Positions 1 to 8,461 of a stretch of DNA of 64,000 nt are shown here, piece after piece. The stretch comes from Butyrivibrio sp. (GTDB lineage: Bacteria; Bacillota; Clostridia; Lachnospirales; Lachnospiraceae). The stretch is taken from the NCBI GenBank assembly GCA_017615275.1, contig JAGAAO010000078.1, forward strand, positions 1 to 64,000, read 5' to 3'. The position numbers and the translations under genes are program-made. Positions within the stretch are counted from its first letter, which is position 1; the number at the start of each line of letters is the position of its first letter. A model generated the notes under the pieces. The model was not told the origin of the DNA. It saw nothing but the letters and a program-made list of their open reading frames with translations, and did not search any database.

Positions 1-26
1 AGAGCAGTTGCTCTACGCAAAAAAGC

Positions 27-54
27 CATGGAACTGAAAACAATCAATTCCATG
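27..54 (-). terminator. Intrinsic terminator of glmS
   Basis: Read on the minus strand, a 7-bp stem (CATGGAA/TTCCATG, loop of 14) is followed by TTTTTT. It lies about 75 nt past the glmS stop codon. The first 14 bases of the window (AGAGCA-GT-TGCTCT) form another small inverted repeat belonging to whatever lies to the left. Confidence 0.7.
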
Positions 55-130
55 ACTTCTCTATATCTTCTTTTACATATTGTGACAAGCGGACTGCTCC
101 GTTTCTGCGAAACTCCCGCAATCCTATGTA

Positions 131-1954
131 TTATTCAACCGTAACAACCTTAGCAAGGTTTCTTGGCTTATCAACGTCAAAGCCCTTTGTATAAGATGTG
201 TAGTATGCAATAAGCTGCATTACCACAGCTGCAGGGAACGGCATGAACTTGTCGTCCATCTCGGGAAGGATAAATGTATCATCCTCGGGGATGTTCATAT
301 CCTTGTAAAGCGACTCTCTTGTGATGAGGATCATGCTTGCTCCACGGGACTGAACCTCACGAATGTTTGAGTATTCCTTGGATGCAAGTGCGCTCTGTGT
401 AACAAGGGCAACCACAGGGATTCCGTCTGTTATAAGCGCGATTGTTCCGTGCTTTAATTCTCCCGAAGCATATGCTTCAGAGTGAATGTATGAGATCTCT
501 TTAAGTTTCAAAGATCCCTCAAGAAGAAGTGAATAATCAAGTCCTCTTCCGATCATGAATGCATTCTCGGAAAGAAGGAATTTATTGGTCATCTTCTTTA
601 CAAATTCTTTTTTCTCCAAAATCTGTTCGATAACTTCAGGTACTCTCTGAAGTTCAGCCAAGTATTCGCCTACTTCCTCTGTTGAAACAAGACCGTTAAG
701 TCTTGCTGCATGTATTGCAAGAAGGTAGAACACTGAAATCTGGCTTGTGAACGCCTTTGTACTTGCAACAGCGATCTCCGGGCCTGCATGAGTGTAAATG
801 CAGTAGTCACTGTTGTCTGCGATTGTCGATCCCTTTACGTTTACGATTGAAAGGACTTTGGCGCCCTTCTTCTTGGCAAACTTGATAGCTTCAAGGGTAT
901 CGATTGTCTCTCCTGACTGTGAAACCGCGATAACAAGAGTACCGGGCTTGATAACAGGATTTGTGTATGTAAATTCGGAAGCCACCGCAACATCAGTGTG
1001 GATGTTTGCAAGTGAGTGGAAAAGCTGCTGTCCGATAAGACCTGCATGCATTGCAGTTCCGCAAGCTATTACCACGATATTCTGATTTTCTCTGAAAAAT
1101 GCATCCGGAATTCCCTCTTCCTCAAAAGAAGTCTTTCCGTTTATGATATGAGGCGCAATCGTATCCTTGATCGCATTGGGCTGCTCATGGATCTCTTTTT
1201 CCATGTAGAATGCGTATCCGCCCTTGCCTCCACGGCTTGTATCCCAGTCGATAGTCATGAGCTGAAGAGGAACCTCATGCTTCTTCTCGTCATGAACTAC
1301 GATTCCCTTAGATGAAAGGCATGCAATATGATACTCGGGAAGGAAAGCATATTCCTTGGCATGTACGCCCAAAGCAGCAACATCTGATGCAAGCATAGCG
1401 CCGTGCTCAGTCATGGCAACAACGATAGGGCTTACATTTCTTACCGCATAGATTTTGCCCGGCTGATCTGCAAAAAGAACAGCAAAAGCAAATGTTCCTT
1501 TCAAAAGAGAAATAAGCTCTCTGAGCGCTTTCTCGGGATCTCCTTCATATAACTTATTAAGTATAGCTGCAGCTACCTCTGTATCTGTTTCGGATACAAG
1601 CTGCTCCTTGAGATCATACTCTTTTACAAGTTCCTTGTAGTTCTCAATAATTCCGTTATGTACAAGTGTCACTCTGCCACTCTGATGAGGATGCGCATTG
1701 GCATCACTTACTCCACCGTGTGTAGCCCAACGGGTATGTCCTATTCCCGCACATGCCTCGTCAGTCTGATCGACACATACCTCTCTTAATTTTGAAACTC
1801 TTCCGGCAACCTTATTTACAATAGGTCCGTTTGCCCCTTCAGGAAAAAGAGCTATTCCTGCACTGTCGTATCCTCTGTACTCCAAAAGTTCCAGAGAATC
1901 AAGCAAAATATCCTTTGTGCTCTTCTTACCAATATATCCAATAATTCCGCACAT
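131..1954 (-). CDS. glmS: Glutamine--fructose-6-phosphate aminotransferase (isomerizing)
   Basis: GlmS makes glucosamine-6-phosphate from fructose-6-phosphate and glutamine, the first committed step toward UDP-GlcNAc and peptidoglycan; it is cytoplasmic. The protein is 607 aa, the usual length. It begins MCGIIGYIG, whose Cys2 is the N-terminal nucleophile of the class II glutaminase domain (about 1-230, with the TRWATHG motif), followed by two SIS sugar-isomerase domains (about 290-600, with SQSGETIDT and the C-terminal PRNLAKVVTVE). The frame is open 29 codons further upstream, but the nucleophile must follow the start Met and a GGAGA ribosome binding site precedes position 1954. Transcribed alone from the divergent promoter at 2072-2100, with an untranslated leader of about 110 nt. 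Very secure. Confidence 0.97.
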   Translation of the reverse strand: MCGIIGYIGKKSTKDILLDSLELLEYRGYDSAGIALFPEGANGPIVNKVAGRVSKLREVCVDQTDEACAGIGHTRWATHGGVSDANAHPHQSGRVTLVHNGIIENYKELVKEYDLKEQLVSETDTEVAAAILNKLYEGDPEKALRELISLLKGTFAFAVLFADQPGKIYAVRNVSPIVVAMTEHGAMLASDVAALGVHAKEYAFLPEYHIACLSSKGIVVHDEKKHEVPLQLMTIDWDTSRGGKGGYAFYMEKEIHEQPNAIKDTIAPHIINGKTSFEEEGIPDAFFRENQNIVVIACGTAMHAGLIGQQLFHSLANIHTDVAVASEFTYTNPVIKPGTLVIAVSQSGETIDTLEAIKFAKKKGAKVLSIVNVKGSTIADNSDYCIYTHAGPEIAVASTKAFTSQISVFYLLAIHAARLNGLVSTEEVGEYLAELQRVPEVIEQILEKKEFVKKMTNKFLLSENAFMIGRGLDYSLLLEGSLKLKEISYIHSEAYASGELKHGTIALITDGIPVVALVTQSALASKEYSNIREVQSRGASMILITRESLYKDMNIPEDDTFILPEMDDKFMPFPAAVVMQLIAYYTSYTKGFDVDKPRNLAKVVTVE

Positions 1955-1993
1955 ACTATCTCCAATCAATAATATATCTGATTTTCTTATTGC

Positions 1994-2027
1994 CAAAGAG
2001 CCCATGTATAGGCACACTTGCTCTTTG
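1994..2027 (-). promoter_or_regulatory. Hairpin in the glmS 5' leader
   Basis: An 8-bp inverted repeat (CAAAGAGC/GCTCTTTG, loop about 18 nt) sits within the roughly 110-nt glmS leader. No U-run follows, so it is not a simple terminator. I see no glmS ribozyme core, and the leader is shorter than that ribozyme. Function unknown. Confidence 0.4.
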
Positions 2028-2071
2028 TCTATAGGTAGCATACTCGCAGAGCGAATTACAGCTAACGTCTT

Positions 2072-2100
2072 ATTATAAAAGTTTGATTCTACTAAGTCAA
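2072..2100 (-). promoter_or_regulatory. glmS promoter
   Basis: Minus strand: -35 TTGACT (2095-2100), 17-nt spacer, -10 TATAAT (2072-2077). The -35 box abuts the -35 box of the divergent hydrolase promoter; the two lie in a perfect palindrome GTCAAATTTGAC (2096-2107). Confidence 0.75.
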
Positions 2101-2102
2101 AT

Positions 2103-2131
2103 TTGACATATTGTTAAGCCTAATGTAAAAT
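2103..2131 (+). promoter_or_regulatory. Promoter of the SH3/SGNH hydrolase gene
   Basis: -35 TTGACA (2103-2108), 17-nt spacer, -10 TAAAAT (2126-2131). The predicted start of transcription (about 2138) is only 5 nt before the first ATG at 2143 and 20 nt before the in-frame ATG at 2158. Confidence 0.75.
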
Positions 2132-2142
2132 TTCTAGGAATT

Positions 2143-3108
2143 ATGAATGGTGTTGGTATGAATAAAAAAGACTCAAAAAAGAAAAACTTAATATTGTTAT
2201 CCGCCCTATTTGCAACTGCTCTTACCGTATGCGGCGCAGGTTCTGCTCCGGTTCAGGTAAGCGCAACAGATATTGAAGCCGCAGCTTCGGAAGCACTTAC
2301 GGCTCCCGTTATACCGGAGGAAAGTGCTGCAGCAGCTTCATCTCAGGTAATTGTTGACCCTAATGCAGCTTCGTCTCAGGTTTCGATCGATCCGAACGTC
2401 GTAAATTACTATGAGACTCCGGAAAATCTGTTTACTACGGATACCGTAAATATCAGAACCGGTGCAGGCACAGATTATGAAAAGATTGGAAAGCTCAAAT
2501 GGGGCACACCGATCACAGTTACTGGTGAAACAGGCAGCGGATGGTACGAGATCTCGTACAATGACGGAATAGGTTATATCAATTCCAAGTTTGCTTCTAC
2601 AGCTCTTCCCGGAATCCCTTATCTCTTTGTAGGTGATTCGAGAACAGTGCAGATGCAGGTTGCTGTTGGCTCAACCGACAAGGCATATGTAGCCAAGATC
2701 GGTGAAGGTTACAACTGGTTTAAAAACAATGCTCTTGGCAAGATTCCTCAGTATGCTGGCAATGGCACTACTATGATAATCAACTTTGGTGTAAACGATA
2801 TTGCCAATGCATCCAAGTACATCAAACTTGTAAACAACAATATTGATGCTTGGACACAGGCAGGAATCACTGTTTATTACGCAGCTGTAACTCCTGTAGG
2901 AAAATGCCAGACAGTTTCCAACGATCAGATAGAACGCTTCAATGCGAAGCTTAAAGCAGGGCTTGACCCGAGAGTTAATTGGCTCGACGGATATTCTTAC
3001 TTAAAACAAAACGGATATTATACATCCGATGGTCTTCACTACAATAACGCAACTTATAAGAGTCTCTACTCTTACTACATGTCGGTTATAGGAACAACCG
3101 ACGTTTAA
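2143..3108 (+). CDS. Secreted SH3-domain SGNH/GDSL-family hydrolase
   Basis: 321 aa. An N-terminal signal peptide (hydrophobic run about residues 14-30) is followed by an Ala/Ser-rich linker, a bacterial SH3b domain (about 95-150: TVNIRTGAGTDYEKIG, GYINSKFA) and an SGNH hydrolase domain (about 160-315) with block I GDSRT, block III GVNDI and block V DGLHY. SH3b domains usually bind cell wall and SGNH domains are esterases, so a wall-bound esterase or deacetylase is a fair inference; the substrate is not shown. It faces glmS, another cell-wall gene. Start is uncertain: ATG 2143 has AGGAA just 2 nt before it, and ATG 2158 (MNKKDSKKK) is equally possible given the promoter position. Confidence 0.8.
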   Translation: MNGVGMNKKDSKKKNLILLSALFATALTVCGAGSAPVQVSATDIEAAASEALTAPVIPEESAAAASSQVIVDPNAASSQVSIDPNVVNYYETPENLFTTDTVNIRTGAGTDYEKIGKLKWGTPITVTGETGSGWYEISYNDGIGYINSKFASTALPGIPYLFVGDSRTVQMQVAVGSTDKAYVAKIGEGYNWFKNNALGKIPQYAGNGTTMIINFGVNDIANASKYIKLVNNNIDAWTQAGITVYYAAVTPVGKCQTVSNDQIERFNAKLKAGLDPRVNWLDGYSYLKQNGYYTSDGLHYNNATYKSLYSYYMSVIGTTDV

Positions 3109-3122
3109 TCGGCTTTTGGTGA

Positions 3123-3151
3123 TTGACACCGCGATATTTGGTTGCTATAAT
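3123..3151 (+). promoter_or_regulatory. tRNA-Thr promoter (full consensus)
   Basis: TTGACA (3123-3128), exactly 17 nt, TATAAT (3146-3151): a perfect sigma-A promoter 25 bp upstream of the mature tRNA. Confidence 0.9.
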
Positions 3152-3176
3152 AGTCTTCGTGTCTTAGAGGACGTAA

Positions 3177-3249
3177 GCTGTTGTAGCACAGTCGGTAGTG
3201 CGTCGCATTGGTAGTGCGGAGGTCACGGGTTCGATTCCCGTCAGCAGCT
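3177..3249 (+). tRNA. tRNA-Thr (anticodon GGT)
   Basis: All arms fold: acceptor GCTGTTG/CAGCAGC, D-stem GCAC/GTGC, anticodon stem TCGCA/TGCGG with loop TTGGTAG (anticodon GGT), T-arm ACGGG-TTCGATT-CCCGT, discriminator T. CCA is not encoded. It is followed at once by a T-run and a small hairpin (3250-3270). Confidence 0.93.
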
Positions 3250-3389
3250 TTTTTTATTCTTCGAATAAAAATAGCTCGGATGCGCACCTCGCGGAAATGA
3301 AAGTAATTGCTTCGCAATTCCGCTCGGGCGCGAAAGAGTCGCAAGCGACTCTTTATCCAAATTCTTTTAATAAAAAACGCAATATAATA
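3250..3389. repeat. Hairpin-rich intergenic element
   Basis: After the tRNA come four inverted repeats in a row: 3250-3270 (TTTTTATTC/GAATAAAAA), AATTGC-TTC-GCAATT (about 3305-3319) nested within GCGGAA/TTCCGC, and AAAGAGTCGC-AA-GCGACTCTTT (3333-3354). The segment 3278-3296 (GGATGCGCACCTCGCGGA) recurs in near-identical form at 44785-44803 and 58242-58260 on the other strand, so this looks like a member of a dispersed REP-like family. No gene is credible here. Confidence 0.55.
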
Positions 3390-3420
3390 GGCAATCATGC
3401 AGATCGCATGATTGCCTTTT
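3390..3420. terminator. Intrinsic terminator between converging units
   Basis: 11-bp perfect stem (GGCAATCATGC/GCATGATTGCC, loop AGATC) followed on the plus strand by TTTTCT. It would stop tRNA-Thr read-through, and on the minus strand lies 12 nt past the DUF4364 gene, so it probably works in both directions. Confidence 0.75.
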
Positions 3421-3431
3421 CTATACTCTTT

Positions 3432-3950
3432 TTATCCCATAAGTTCCCGAACAAGATAGCTGTATATATCTTCATTCTTTTTCTGCCAGTTCTCGCAGAT
3501 AGCAAGCGCTATCTCCTCCGTGGGAACAGGCATGGAAATATCTATTATATTCTTGCCGCCCTCTCTTGCCACAAGATGAGCCGTATACTCATTATCCCCT
3601 GTTTTAGTGTAATCTCCGAGTATCGCCGTCTCATTTCTGAGTTTCAAACTGTTGGTAGTCAGATACTCATCGATCTGCTGCCTTATTGAAGGATTGATCC
3701 TGTTGGCAAAATATTGTAACGTTTCCTCACCCTCTGCCGTAATCTCCAGAAATGTCCTGTTTGCCACCGTCTTTTCAACAATGAGCTCCGATGTAACAAG
3801 CTCTGCAAACACTTCCTGAAGAGTAAGGAATGTCGTATATTCTTTTTCCAGTATAAAGTCATATATCTGCGACTTGCTAAGAGGCACTTCACAGCGCTTT
3901 AGCATGTACAGAACGATCATTTTGTATAAAGTAAGATACCGTGAGCTCAC
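3432..3950 (-). CDS. DUF4364 family protein
   Basis: 172 aa, complete. The N-terminal 90 residues (SSRYLTLYKMIVLYMLKR, then SKSQIYDFIL and a hydrophilic wing) look like a winged-helix fold; the C-terminal half (about 100-170) is a small alpha/beta domain ending IYSYLVRELMG. This pattern matches DUF4364, a Clostridia family of unproven role, often described as a possible DNA-binding regulator. The start is GTG at 3950, with GGAGG 7 nt upstream and no ATG alternative. It is last in a run with malic enzyme, DUF5722 protein and rarA, 46 nt after the malic enzyme gene. Function not known. Confidence 0.8.
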   Translation of the reverse strand: MSSRYLTLYKMIVLYMLKRCEVPLSKSQIYDFILEKEYTTFLTLQEVFAELVTSELIVEKTVANRTFLEITAEGEETLQYFANRINPSIRQQIDEYLTTNSLKLRNETAILGDYTKTGDNEYTAHLVAREGGKNIIDISMPVPTEEIALAICENWQKKNEDIYSYLVRELMG

Positions 3951-3996
3951 AGTGATGCCTCCAAATTTTTCCGTAAAACCAATTGCTGCTTTTTTA

Positions 3997-5145
3997 TTAG
4001 ATGTGAGCTTTTACCGCTTCTGCGATAACATCTGCCACTCTTTCGTCAAATGCAGCAGGAAGTATATTCTCATCATTCAATTCTTCCTCGGGAATAAGTC
4101 CTGCAAGAGCCATAGCTGCCGCAAGCTTCATATCCTCTGTGATCTGCTTTGCGCCACCTTCAAGCGCACCGCGGAATATTCCGGGGAATACAAGTACGTT
4201 GTTAACCTGATTGGGAAAATCGCTTCTTCCTGTTCCGATAACTCTTACACCTGCCTCTTTTGCAAGGTCGGGCATGATCTCGGGAACAGGATTTGCCATA
4301 GCAAACATGATCGCATCCTTGTTCATTCCCTGAGCCATCTCTTTTGTCACGATTCCGGGAGCTGAAACTCCTACGAATACGTCTGCGCCCTTAAGAGCAT
4401 CTGCAAGACTTCCGTTCTCCTGATCCGGATTGGTCACATCCATCATCTTCTGCTGCATCCAGTTAAGACCTACTGTTGACTTGCTGAGGATTCCAACCTT
4501 GTCGCACATGACAACTTTCTTAAATCCATAGCGAAGAAGGAGTTTTGTGATAGCGATTCCGGCACTTCCCGCACCGTTTACAACAACTTTGCAATCTTCT
4601 TTTTTCTTGCCTACAACTTTAAGTCCATTGATAACACCTGCAAGCACAACTATTGCTGTTCCGTGCTGGTCGTCATGGAATACGGGAATATCAAGGATTT
4701 CTTTAAGTCTCTCTTCAATCTCAAAGCATCTGGGAGCCGAAATATCCTCAAGGTTGATTCCGCCAAATCCGGGAGCAAGATATGTAACCGCCTTAATTAT
4801 CTCCTCTGTATCCTGAGTGTCAAGGCAGATCGGCACTGCATTTACTCCACCGAACTCCTTGAAAAGAACTGCTTTTCCTTCCATAACAGGCATAGCTGCG
4901 TAAGGTCCGATATTTCCAAGTCCGAGAACCGCACTTCCGTCTGAAACTACAGCGATCGTATTGGACTTTATCGTGTATTTGTAAGCAAGCTGTTTATCCT
5001 CAGCTATAAGTTTACAAGGCTCCGCAACTCCGGGTGTATATGCAATAGCAAGGTCCTCTTTGGACTTTACCTGAGCCTTTGAAACCGTCTCAAGTTTGCC
5101 CTGCCACTCTTCGTGCATTTTAAGTGCTTTCTCAGCGTTATTCAT
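3997..5145 (-). CDS. NAD(P)-dependent malic enzyme (decarboxylating)
   Basis: Converts malate to pyruvate and CO2 with reduction of NAD(P), in the cytoplasm; 382 aa, typical of the short bacterial form without a phosphotransacetylase tail. Seen in sequence: catalytic Tyr36 in AYTPGVAEPC, the lysine and metal-binding region around GINLEDISAPRCFEIE and HDDQHGTA, and a Rossmann NAD-binding motif (VVNGAGSAGIAI) in the second domain. RBS GAGGAG before ATG 5145. It lies 36 nt from the DUF5722 gene and is probably co-transcribed. Cofactor choice (NAD or NADP) cannot be told with confidence. Secure family call. Confidence 0.95.
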   Translation of the reverse strand: MNNAEKALKMHEEWQGKLETVSKAQVKSKEDLAIAYTPGVAEPCKLIAEDKQLAYKYTIKSNTIAVVSDGSAVLGLGNIGPYAAMPVMEGKAVLFKEFGGVNAVPICLDTQDTEEIIKAVTYLAPGFGGINLEDISAPRCFEIEERLKEILDIPVFHDDQHGTAIVVLAGVINGLKVVGKKKEDCKVVVNGAGSAGIAITKLLLRYGFKKVVMCDKVGILSKSTVGLNWMQQKMMDVTNPDQENGSLADALKGADVFVGVSAPGIVTKEMAQGMNKDAIMFAMANPVPEIMPDLAKEAGVRVIGTGRSDFPNQVNNVLVFPGIFRGALEGGAKQITEDMKLAAAMALAGLIPEEELNDENILPAAFDERVADVIAEAVKAHI

Positions 5146-5181
5146 AATAAAACTCCTCTCTTATATATAAAACTTAAAACT

Positions 5182-7101
5182 TTAAAACGTTTTTCCAACT
5201 ATATTATATGCAAACGAAACAACTTCATTTCGTTTGTCAGTATCTATATATTTAAAGACATCATATATGCGTTTGTGTGCTCCATCCGTGGTCTCAAGCC
5301 CAAGCGCCAGTCCCAGCGAAGCTATCTCATCGGCGGCATCCACCTGCCTGGACAGCATCAGAGCGTCTATATGACCGTTTTTTACCATTTTGGTATAAGC
5401 ATAGGCAAAAGCCGCCGCCTGAACATCCTGCCCCGAAGAAGACGAATATCCGACCTCACTCAATATGATGGATCTCACATTACCCGAAGTATCCCTCATG
5501 GAATCCTTCTGCATATAATTTGTGAGAACCTCGATATTCTCCATGGTTATCGTAGGCGTTGACTCAGTGTGGTTTACGTATTTGGAAGCCTTCCAGAACT
5601 CCGTATTTCCGTTCGGGAAAGAATACGGATGCGCCGCAAGTCCCCAATCCACATTGCCGTACTCCGATATTGACGATGCGAATATATCAAGAACATCCTT
5701 AGCGTCATAATCACCCGTTTTTTCCGTGTTATATGTCCATCTCTGATCGATTGGGATGTAAACCTTAGCCGCGGAGTTCTGACTCTTGATTGCATTATAA
5801 AAGACTCTGAAAGCTCTTGTAAATGCCGCAGTATAAGTATTTACATCGGTATTTGCCATGTAATTGTATTCTTTTCTGGCATTGACCTCATTTGCGATGA
5901 TCCACATGCTAACGTTCCCGTGCCCGGATCCCGAATATCGGTTTGCCAAAAAACTTCCTATCGCCGCAAGTGCCTTAACACCCTTTTCATCCGAAGCGTT
6001 AAACATATAATAAGGCGCGGTGGATCCGCTTCTTGCGCTCGGATGTGTGATCTCGGGAAATGCCGATGTGCTTGCATTATTCAAGATAATGGCGGCAACA
6101 TCGATGCCCATATCGTTAAGACGCTTAAACAGCGTATCATAATCGTTTATGATCTGTGCATTGAAGTGGTAAGTCACTCCTCCGTACGAATACGCAATTC
6201 CGCCCGATGACGTAAGTATATGCGAAAGCGGAATATTATATGCACAATAATTAACACCCAGGTCCGAAAGCTCGGAAAGTCTGACGGGATAAGGAAGTAT
6301 TCCCTTTATCGACTTATGAGACATTCCGCCGTAGCTGTACTCGGCACAGGCACCCGGATTTGTAATGTATTTCGGATGGCTTACAGTAACAAAATCGCCA
6401 TCCTTTTTTACTGCAACCTGAAACTTGGAAAAGAGCCTGGAATCAGCCGCTCCCTTTTTAAGATCAACCTTAAACGAAGTCGAATCGCCCTTGTATATTC
6501 TAGTTACAGGTTCCGCACCTTCTGCGGGACCGTCCTCATATGTTGCATGTTCAAAAAGATAATAATATTTATCGTCACTTGCCGGTATTCCCGGTGATGT
6601 AACGCTTACCTCAACTTTTCCTCCGTCGACGATACTGCAGCTGTCTATGCTTGCGAACTCGGCGGTATTTTCCGGAGTCATCTCAACAGTCGGAGGCCTT
6701 TGCGAAAGCGCTTCCGAGACAGTTTTTCCTGCTCCCGTTATATGTCTTACTATACTGTTGTCTGAGTTATCCGTTTTAGCTTTGTTATCGCTTTCATGAA
6801 GTGTTTCAAAGATTCCCGGTGTCTCCGCCACCTGCGTGTCGGATCTCATATTTCTTACCAAAATTACGACTAATGAAAAGACCAGAAAAAACGCAGCTGC
6901 TACGGTTATTCCGGTAAGAATAATCAGTTTTCTGTTTTTGTTAGCTCTTCGCGCTCTGCGGTTCTTAGGCGCTTTCCTGACCTTTCGAGCTTTTGGGACT
7001 CTACGGGATTTGGAAAGCTTGCGTACCTTGGGCGCTTTTTTTATCTTTGCCGCTTTATGAGCTTTAGCCCCCTTGCGCACCTTGCGCTTCTTTGTTTTCA
7101 T
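5182..7101 (-). CDS. DUF5722 protein, membrane-anchored glycosidase-like, with poly-basic N-terminus
   Basis: 639 aa. Residues 1-58 are extraordinarily rich in Lys and Arg in near-repeats (KKRKVRKGAKAHK, KKAPKVRKLSK and so on), then one transmembrane segment (about 59-83, LIILTGITVAAAFFLVFSLVV). The rest is extracellular: a beta-rich stretch (about 150-245), then a TIM-barrel-like domain (about 265-635) with WIIANEVNARKEYNYM, AHPYSFPN and LSEVGYSS; the Glu of ANEVN and of SEVGYS resemble the acid/base and nucleophile of clan A glycosidases. This matches DUF5722, for which I know no proven substrate. Its ATG overlaps the rarA stop by one base (TGATG), so it is translationally coupled. The basic head could bind nucleic acid, lipid head groups or teichoic acid. 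Confidence 0.75.
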   Translation of the reverse strand: MKTKKRKVRKGAKAHKAAKIKKAPKVRKLSKSRRVPKARKVRKAPKNRRARRANKNRKLIILTGITVAAAFFLVFSLVVILVRNMRSDTQVAETPGIFETLHESDNKAKTDNSDNSIVRHITGAGKTVSEALSQRPPTVEMTPENTAEFASIDSCSIVDGGKVEVSVTSPGIPASDDKYYYLFEHATYEDGPAEGAEPVTRIYKGDSTSFKVDLKKGAADSRLFSKFQVAVKKDGDFVTVSHPKYITNPGACAEYSYGGMSHKSIKGILPYPVRLSELSDLGVNYCAYNIPLSHILTSSGGIAYSYGGVTYHFNAQIINDYDTLFKRLNDMGIDVAAIILNNASTSAFPEITHPSARSGSTAPYYMFNASDEKGVKALAAIGSFLANRYSGSGHGNVSMWIIANEVNARKEYNYMANTDVNTYTAAFTRAFRVFYNAIKSQNSAAKVYIPIDQRWTYNTEKTGDYDAKDVLDIFASSISEYGNVDWGLAAHPYSFPNGNTEFWKASKYVNHTESTPTITMENIEVLTNYMQKDSMRDTSGNVRSIILSEVGYSSSSGQDVQAAAFAYAYTKMVKNGHIDALMLSRQVDAADEIASLGLALGLETTDGAHKRIYDVFKYIDTDKRNEVVSFAYNIVGKTF

Positions 7102-8435
7102 CAGTCTCCCTTTTTGTTTCTGTTTTTTAATTTCTTCATATGATCTTTTATCTTAAGTTCATATCCGTTTCCCGAAGGATTGTAGAATTCCTTGCCGTTA
7201 AGTTCATAAGGCAGATACTGCTGTTCAACATAGTGATCCGGATAATCGTGAGCATACTTATATCCCACTCCGTGTCCGAGTTTGGAAGCCGATTTATAAT
7301 GTGCATCCTGAAGATGTGACGGAATAGGAAGATTACCTGTTTCCCTGAGCGTCTTCTGAGCCTCTTCTATGGCAAGATATGCCGCATTACTCTTTGGCGC
7401 GGTCGCAATATAGCTCGCTGCCTGAGATAAGGTTATTCTCGCCTCCGGCATTCCCAGCCTCTCAACTGCAAGAGAAGCTGCAACAGCCACCTGCAATGCC
7501 TGCGGATCCGCGTTTCCGACATCTTCGGAAGCACAGACCATCATTCGTCTTACTATAAATTTGGGATCCTCTCCGGCGTCAAGCATTCTGGCAAGGTAAT
7601 ATACCGCCGCATCCGGGTCGGAACCTCTCATACTCTTTATAAAAGCTGAAATCGTATCGTAATGATTGTCGCCGTCCTTATCATATCTGGCAACTTTCCT
7701 CTGTATGCACTCCTGCGCAACTTCCTTGGTTATATGTATAAGTCCGTCGCTGCTGCGCTCTGTAGTCATAATTCCGAGCTCTATCGCATTGAGCGCATGT
7801 CTTGCATCTCCGTCCGAAAGATCCGAGAGAAAATCTGCCGCATCGGGCTCAAGAACGGCGTTGTATCCGCCCATTCCTCTCTCCTTGTCTGTGACGGCGC
7901 GGTTAAGCAGAACCTTGATATCATCAGCGGTAAGCGGCTTAAGTTCGAACACCACAGATCTGGATATAAGAGCCCCGTTAACCTCAAAATAAGGGTTCTC
8001 CGTAGTGGCACCTATAAGAATAACAGTCCCGTCCTCCACAAACGGAAGAAGATAGTCCTGCTGCCCTTTATTGAACCTGTGTATCTCATCGATAAAAAGA
8101 ATGGTCTTCTTGCCGTACATACCGAGGTTATCTTTTGCCTTATTGACAACCTCTTCCATATCTTTTTTGCCTGCTACCGTGGCATTTATCTGGGTAAATT
8201 CAGCCTTGGTCGTACCCGCTATAACTTTGGCAAGTGTAGTCTTACCTGTTCCGGGCGGTCCGTACAATATGATTGAACTTAATTTATCGGCGAGAATTGC
8301 ACGATAAAGAAGCTTGTCCTTGGCAATAATATGCTGCTGTCCAACCACCTCATCCAAGGTCCTTGGGCGCATTCTTGCGGCAAGCGGAGACTCTTTATCC
8401 ATATTGTTTTCTCGCATATAGGCAAATAAATCCAT
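7101..8435 (-). CDS. rarA: Replication-associated recombination protein A (RarA/MgsA AAA+ ATPase)
   Basis: 444 aa, normal length. RarA is a clamp-loader-like AAA+ ATPase acting at stalled replication forks. Visible: Walker A GPPGTGKTT (about 60-68), Walker B ILFIDEIHRF, sensor GATTENPYF, then the C-terminal MgsA oligomerisation domain (SAFIKSMRGSDPDAAVYYLARML, ASEDVGNADP). N-terminus PLAARMRPRTLDEVVGQQHI is typical. Only AAATGTT lies before ATG 8435, without a clear ribosome binding site, and TAAAAT at 8445-8450 could be a -10 box, giving a nearly leaderless mRNA. First gene of the run down to 3432. Confidence 0.94.
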   Translation of the reverse strand: MDLFAYMRENNMDKESPLAARMRPRTLDEVVGQQHIIAKDKLLYRAILADKLSSIILYGPPGTGKTTLAKVIAGTTKAEFTQINATVAGKKDMEEVVNKAKDNLGMYGKKTILFIDEIHRFNKGQQDYLLPFVEDGTVILIGATTENPYFEVNGALISRSVVFELKPLTADDIKVLLNRAVTDKERGMGGYNAVLEPDAADFLSDLSDGDARHALNAIELGIMTTERSSDGLIHITKEVAQECIQRKVARYDKDGDNHYDTISAFIKSMRGSDPDAAVYYLARMLDAGEDPKFIVRRMMVCASEDVGNADPQALQVAVAASLAVERLGMPEARITLSQAASYIATAPKSNAAYLAIEEAQKTLRETGNLPIPSHLQDAHYKSASKLGHGVGYKYAHDYPDHYVEQQYLPYELNGKEFYNPSGNGYELKIKDHMKKLKNRNKKGD

Positions 8436-8461
8436 AACATTTAGATTTTAACCTAAAATGA

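Noticed and set aside
1955..2041. N-terminal extension of GlmS (29 codons)
   Set aside because: The nucleophilic Cys must be residue 2, and the RBS stands before ATG 1954; the extension is the untranslated leader.
3105..3398. 97-codon open frame on the minus strand
   Set aside because: It runs across tRNA-Thr and a set of hairpins and has no RBS; a shadow frame.
8436..8461. Strong promoter for rarA
   Set aside because: TAAAAT is present but the position for a -35 holds GTGCAC inside a terminator stem; not listed as a feature.
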